From NCBI RefSeq assembly GCF_036964665.1, contig NZ_JBAMDA010000001.1, positions 558,001 to 622,000 on the forward strand: a stretch of DNA of 64,000 nucleotides, in the 5' to 3' direction. The notes beneath the pieces were generated by a model. It was given only the letters and a program-made list of their open reading frames with translations, had not been told where the DNA came from and made no database searches. This DNA comes from Nitrobacter sp. NHB1. GTDB taxonomy: Bacteria > Pseudomonadota > Alphaproteobacteria > Rhizobiales > Xanthobacteraceae. This document shows positions 60,560-64,000 of this stretch, piece by piece (positions within the stretch are counted from its first letter, which is position 1; every line of letters begins with the position of its first letter). A program made the translations under genes and the position numbers.

Positions 60560-61216
60560 ATGACGCTGACGCTCGTGATCGGGAACAAGAATTATTCGTC
60601 GTGGTCGATGCGGCCCTGGCTAGCGCTCAAGGCCAGCGGCATTGCATTCGAGGAGAGATTTATTCCCCTCTATACCGGCGCCGCCGACAAACAGCGCATC
60701 CTCGATGTAACTCCTGCCGGCAAAGTCCCGGCGCTGATCGATGGTGACGTGACGGTGTGGGATTCGCTGGCGATCATCGAATATCTCGCCGAGCGGTTTC
60801 CGGAGGCGGGTCTGTGGCCGGCGAATGCTGCCTGCCGCGCGCACGCGCGGTCGATCTCGGCGGAAATGCATTCCGGCTTTGCAGCGCTGCGGAGCGAGTG
60901 CGGGATGAACCTGCACCGGCCGGTCGGCGCGAAGGCGCTTTCCGATAATGCGGGCGCTGACATTGCCCGTATCCAGGAGCTTTGGACGGATTGCCGTCAG
61001 CAGTACGCGAAGGCCGGGCCGTTCCTGTTTGGATCCTTCAGTGCAGCCGATGCCATGTATGGGCCGGTGGTCCATCGCTTCCGGACCTATGCGATCGTCG
61101 TGACGCCGCCGGTGTGGGCCTACATGGATGCCATGATGTCGCTGCCGGCATTTCAGCAGTGGACCGAGCAGGGACTCGCGGAAACCCGCGTGATCGAGAA
61201 ATTAGAAGCCGATTGA
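60560..61216 (+). CDS. Glutathione S-transferase family protein
   Basis: A 218-residue GST with a thioredoxin-fold N-terminal domain: LTLVIGNKNYSSWSMRPWLALKASGIAFEE holds the catalytic Ser/Cys-region (SSWSMRPW), and GKVPALIDGDVTVWDSLAIIEYLAERFPEAGLWP carries the cis-Pro and the glutathione-contacting Ser. The C-terminal helical domain is complete, ending in FSAADAMYGPVVHRFRTYAI and AFQQWTEQGL. The class resembles bacterial YfcF-like/zeta-like GSTs. It ends about 90 bases before an IS110 transposase. Confidence 0.92.
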   Translation: MTLTLVIGNKNYSSWSMRPWLALKASGIAFEERFIPLYTGAADKQRILDVTPAGKVPALIDGDVTVWDSLAIIEYLAERFPEAGLWPANAACRAHARSISAEMHSGFAALRSECGMNLHRPVGAKALSDNAGADIARIQELWTDCRQQYAKAGPFLFGSFSAADAMYGPVVHRFRTYAIVVTPPVWAYMDAMMSLPAFQQWTEQGLAETRVIEKLEAD

Positions 61217-61305
61217 ACACGATGACGTAATTGCGGTCGGCGCTCGCGGCACAAAAGCTCCGTTATCGTTGAACTCTCGCAATCAAATGATTCGGAGGAG
61301 CTGTC

Positions 61306-62331
61306 ATGAAGCAATACGTCGGGCTGGACGTCTCGCAGAGAGAAACCGCAGTATGCGTGGTCAGCGAGACTGGGCAATTAATCTTCGAGGGAAAGGCCAA
61401 GTCTGATCCCGGCGATCTGACTAGGCTGCTTCGTAAACATGCGCCACTGGCGGAGCGCATTGGCTTTGAGACCGGTGCGATGGCGAGCTGGCTTTGGCAC
61501 GAACTTCGGAGGGTCGAGCTTCCGGTCGTTTGCATTGATGCGCGGCATGCACACGCCGCCCTGTCGGTGCGTATGAACAAGAGCGATCAGAACGATGCGC
61601 GAGGTCTCGCTGAATTGGTGCGGGTCGGTTGGTATCGAGAAGTCAAAGTTAAAAGCGAGGAAAGCCAGAGGATCCGCTCGATACTCGTCGCGCGAGCCCG
61701 GCTCGTGTCCATGCGCCGGGATATCGAGAACCAGGTCCGCAGTCTGATCAAGGAATGCGGGTTGCTATTCCCCCGCGCCATCGGCCGACAGTTCCGCAAT
61801 CAGGTCAGCGAGCTATTGGGTGAAGATCATCACCTCCTCAGCGTGATTGCGCCGCTCCTGTCGATTCATGAGCATATCTGTCAGCAGCAAAGCAAGTTCG
61901 ACGACGATGTCCGCCGCTTGGCGAAGTCGGACGAGACGACGCGCCGCTTGATGACGGTGCCTGGTGTCGGCGTGGTGACCGCCCTAACATTCCGCCATAC
62001 TATCGATGAACCGTCCCGCTTCCGATCGGCTTCCTCGGTCGGCGCCTATCTCGGCCTTACACCTCGGCGCAATCAATCTGGTGAGATTGACACTAGTGGC
62101 AAGATATCGCGATGGGGCGACCGGTTACTCCGAACTTACCTGTTCGAAGCAGCAACCGTTTTGCTTTATCGGACCAAAAAATGGTCCTCCCTCAAAGCCT
62201 GGGGAATGAAGCTTGCAAAACGGATCGGAATGAAAAAGGCGAAGGTCGCCATCGCCCGGAAGATCGCGGTGGTTCTCCACTGTATCTGGGTCGACGGCAC
62301 GTCGTTCGATTGGGGCGCGAAGCCGGCCTGA
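61306..62331 (+). CDS. IS110-family transposase, apparently intact
   Basis: A 341-residue DEDD-type transposase. The N-terminal DEDD domain has [16 protein letters not shown] (first Asp), [16 protein letters not shown] (Glu), and the [16 protein letters not shown] motif (two further Asp). The C-terminal domain shows [64 protein letters not shown] with the conserved serine. All known essential positions are present and the frame is unbroken, so this copy could be mobile. IS110 elements lack long terminal repeats, so I could not fix the ends; the element probably spans from about 61220 to about 62545. Confidence 0.93.
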   Translation: MKQYVGLDVSQRETAVCVVSETGQLIFEGKAKSDPGDLTRLLRKHAPLAERIGFETGAMASWLWHELRRVELPVVCIDARHAHAALSVRMNKSDQNDARGLAELVRVGWYREVKVKSEESQRIRSILVARARLVSMRRDIENQVRSLIKECGLLFPRAIGRQFRNQVSELLGEDHHLLSVIAPLLSIHEHICQQQSKFDDDVRRLAKSDETTRRLMTVPGVGVVTALTFRHTIDEPSRFRSASSVGAYLGLTPRRNQSGEIDTSGKISRWGDRLLRTYLFEAATVLLYRTKKWSSLKAWGMKLAKRIGMKKAKVAIARKIAVVLHCIWVDGTSFDWGAKPA

Positions 62332-62820
62332 CGTATTTTGCAAGTTCCTGGCCCGGTCCGCCGGGTCGGCGATGTCCCGCTGGGACGGTCGTCGTGGTGA
62401 CCTCGGTCAATCGGCTGGTGGCGGTTAGTCTGCACTCCGCTGAACACGTTGAGGCACCCGACCCGGACATCATCATGAGGCGCCTAGCGACCTCGGAAAG
62501 GACCATGACCCCAGTGCCGGCGTCGCAAGGAGGCTTGACAACATAAGGCAATTAAAGGGCCGCGTCCGGATGCCGGTTGGCAGGCAACACAGCCGGCCGG
62601 TCGCCGGTTCCGGTGCCGTGGTTGCATCCACAACCACCACTCTCGGAGTTCCATATTCAGCAACCGGAAATGCATTTACATGACTGGAAAACCTGCAAAA
62701 TTGGTAATTCCGCCATGTCGTTTATGACTGGCCAAAAGCCTCGGCCGCGTGCTATACCCATCGAAAATCATGGCTAGCAGCACCGCGGGGGACCGCGGAG
62801 GCTGGCATTGCCATTGCGTG
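62332..62820. other. IS110 right flank and intergenic stretch
   Basis: The part up to about 62545 probably belongs to the IS110 element's 3' noncoding region, where IS110 family members encode their bridge RNA or end sequences. The rest holds no supported gene. Confidence 0.4.
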
Positions 62821-63024
62821 ATGGAGAAGGCGTTGAAGCATAAATATCTCGTTGGAGAAACGGTCTATTTCACCGCGAGCAACGTGGCACGGCCGGCTGC
62901 GAGCGGCACTTACGAGGTGATCCGATTGCTTCCCACCGACGGCGACGACTGTCAGTACCGGATCAAGAATTCGGCGGAGGCTTTCGAGCGCGTCGCAAAG
63001 GAAAGTCAACTCGCCGCCGGCTAG
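62821..63024 (+). CDS. Short conserved hypothetical protein, 67 residues
   Basis: Starts MEKALKHKYLVGETVYFTASN and continues PAASGTYEVIRLLPTDGDDCQYRIKNSAEAFERVAKESQL. The KYxVGxxVxF...GxYEVxRxLPxxGDDxQYRIK layout is one I associate with small proteins in Rhizobiales; it looks like an SH3-like beta barrel. No function is known to me. The open frame runs 24 codons further upstream but that part shows no similarity. The ribosome binding site is weak. Confidence 0.68.
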   Translation: MEKALKHKYLVGETVYFTASNVARPAASGTYEVIRLLPTDGDDCQYRIKNSAEAFERVAKESQLAAG

Positions 63025-63194
63025 GACAAGTCCGGCACAATCGAGCTAAAGCTTGCCCTGAAACCCTCCGAAACGGACCGGTCCAGACTGATTTTGCCGC
63101 ATTCCCTGGTCATTGAATAACCGGGGAATCTGCATTCGCATTTGCCGATTGCGTTTTATGCTGGTCCCACTGTTCGGCATGAGGGACAACGCGC

Positions 63195-64000
63195 ATGAAC
63201 TGGGCGTGGGTGACATCACCCGATCAACTCTGGCATTCGCCGACATTCCCGATGTGGCTGACGCTGCTCGTAGCGGTATTCTTCGCGACCATTGTGCTCC
63301 TGACGCTGGCTCGCGCCGAAAAGTCGGTCGCGAACGGCGCCTTGACCGTTATCACATTGCTCGCGATCGCAGTCGCGGGGGTCGTCACCATTCGCGGATT
63401 CGGTCCGGATGGCGGTGAGGCGTTCGGGTCGAAAAACCTGCCCGCTCCGGTCAACGTCGCGATGCCGGCGTTGTCCTGCATCGACGGCCTTGCCGGCGAC
63501 GTGGTCGAGGTCGCCTGCGAGAAGGCGTTGTTCGGTACGCCGGATGCGGCGGCCGCCGCCGTCTCCTATGCGGCTTCGGAAATCAGCCGATTGAGGTCGT
63601 TCGGCGATGTCGCCGCCGCCGACAGCGTCATGTCGCCGGAGTTGCAGGCGCTGCGGCGGGCGATCGAGCGTGATCGCTATGGTCTGGTCGCCCATGTGCT
63701 GCTCGCCCGCGATCACTGCCGGCCGTCGGACTGTGCCGCCTTCCAGTCGCTGACCGATCACAGCCAGGTTGCTGCCAACATGGAGGAGCGAAGCTACGAG
63801 AAGCTGGTGATGCGTTATGCGTCGTCGTGGAGCGCACCTGTGGCAACGACGGGCGCTGCGATGCCCGGTACGACGCCGATGCTGCCCCCGGAGCCGACGG
63901 GCAAACCGACAACCATGGACTTTCCGACGGCCGCATCCATCCCGCCGGTCAATATCATGACGCCCGAGCCGCCGACGGGCGCGGCAGCGCCGCCGCCGCC
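63195..64000 (+). CDS. Membrane-anchored hypothetical protein, 3' end outside the window
   Basis: The frame opens at ATG 63195, eight bases after GAGGGA, and is still open at the window edge (about 268 codons). Two N-terminal membrane helices (FPMWLTLLVAVFFATIVLLTL and GALTVITLLAIAVAGVVTI) are followed by a globular region with paired cysteines (LSCIDGLAGDVVEVACEKALFG; LLARDHCRPSDCAAFQSL) and then a Pro/Thr-rich segment. I believe homologs occur in Bradyrhizobium relatives, but I cannot name a function. The short minus-strand frames that overlap it are shadows. Confidence 0.8.
   Translation, partial: MNWAWVTSPDQLWHSPTFPMWLTLLVAVFFATIVLLTLARAEKSVANGALTVITLLAIAVAGVVTIRGFGPDGGEAFGSKNLPAPVNVAMPALSCIDGLAGDVVEVACEKALFGTPDAAAAAVSYAASEISRLRSFGDVAAADSVMSPELQALRRAIERDRYGLVAHVLLARDHCRPSDCAAFQSLTDHSQVAANMEERSYEKLVMRYASSWSAPVATTGAAMPGTTPMLPPEPTGKPTTMDFPTAASIPPVNIMTPEPPTGAAAPPP

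Noticed and set aside
1-64000. CRISPR arrays
   Set aside because: No regularly spaced identical repeats with unique spacers were seen; the only tandem repeats are the 26-bp, 15-bp and glycine-codon tracts described.

Overview
The window is alphaproteobacterial chromosome from the Bradyrhizobiaceae, most probably a Nitrobacter species. The main evidence is a complete 1214-residue nitrite oxidoreductase alpha subunit (NxrA) at 1187-4831, which has the NarG-like form typical of Nitrobacter. The overall GC-rich codon use, alphaproteobacterial markers (DivK, PleD, EipB, DUF2842, DUF3572, zinc-ribbon DinB) and Rhizobiales-type dispersed repeats agree with this.

Layout. 0-5 kb: nxrA stands alone, with no nxrB, nxrX or narJ-like gene beside it. 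5-18 kb: a gene-poor, decayed stretch between two IS66 remnants (5.4-5.8 and 15.7-16.0 kb). It holds short secreted or membrane proteins, rlmB, tRNA-Tyr, two cupins, two copies of a 50-residue aa3-oxidase subunit IV-like protein, several tiny membrane proteins, an EAL-domain regulator with a duplicated start region, an M15 peptidase, a candidate small RNA and tRNA-Gly. 18.3-21.8 kb: a compact minus-strand operon of a TiaS-like protein, a polytopic membrane protein and a TonB-dependent receptor with a long glycine-repeat insert. 22-22.6 kb: fossil pieces of a type I restriction gene (hsdR) joined to a frameshifted fic gene.

22.7-32.3 kb: after a saccharopine-dehydrogenase-like enzyme comes an exopolysaccharide locus. 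It contains a Wzy/ligase-type polymerase, an initiating sugar-phosphate transferase, a GT4 glycosyltransferase and a Wza-type export lipoprotein, with a divergent Wzz-like co-polymerase whose kinase domain has lost its Walker A motif, and a CelD-type acetyltransferase. 32.5-35.5 kb: respiratory and nitrogen genes (DUF2842, ctaA for heme A, a NarK nitrate/nitrite transporter). Heme A synthesis and nitrite/nitrate transport fit a nitrite oxidiser that passes electrons to an aa3 oxidase.

35.5-60 kb: mostly housekeeping core, with metY, rplM-rpsI, a lytic transglycosylase, trmO, GDPD, RidA, EipB, DUF3572-dinB, divK-pleD, rpmG, and the topA-rnr-DUF983-Nudix string. These are followed by a polysaccharide deacetylase beside the decayed end of a second one, a small HTH protein, an aldo/keto reductase, a YdcF-like protein and a TolA/TonB-like envelope protein. 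60.5-64 kb: a glutathione S-transferase, one intact IS110-family transposase, a short conserved protein and a membrane-anchored protein cut by the window edge. A family of 76-79 bp hairpins ending in CTAGTG is scattered through the intergenic regions.

All identifications come from reading protein sequence and motifs; no database search was possible.
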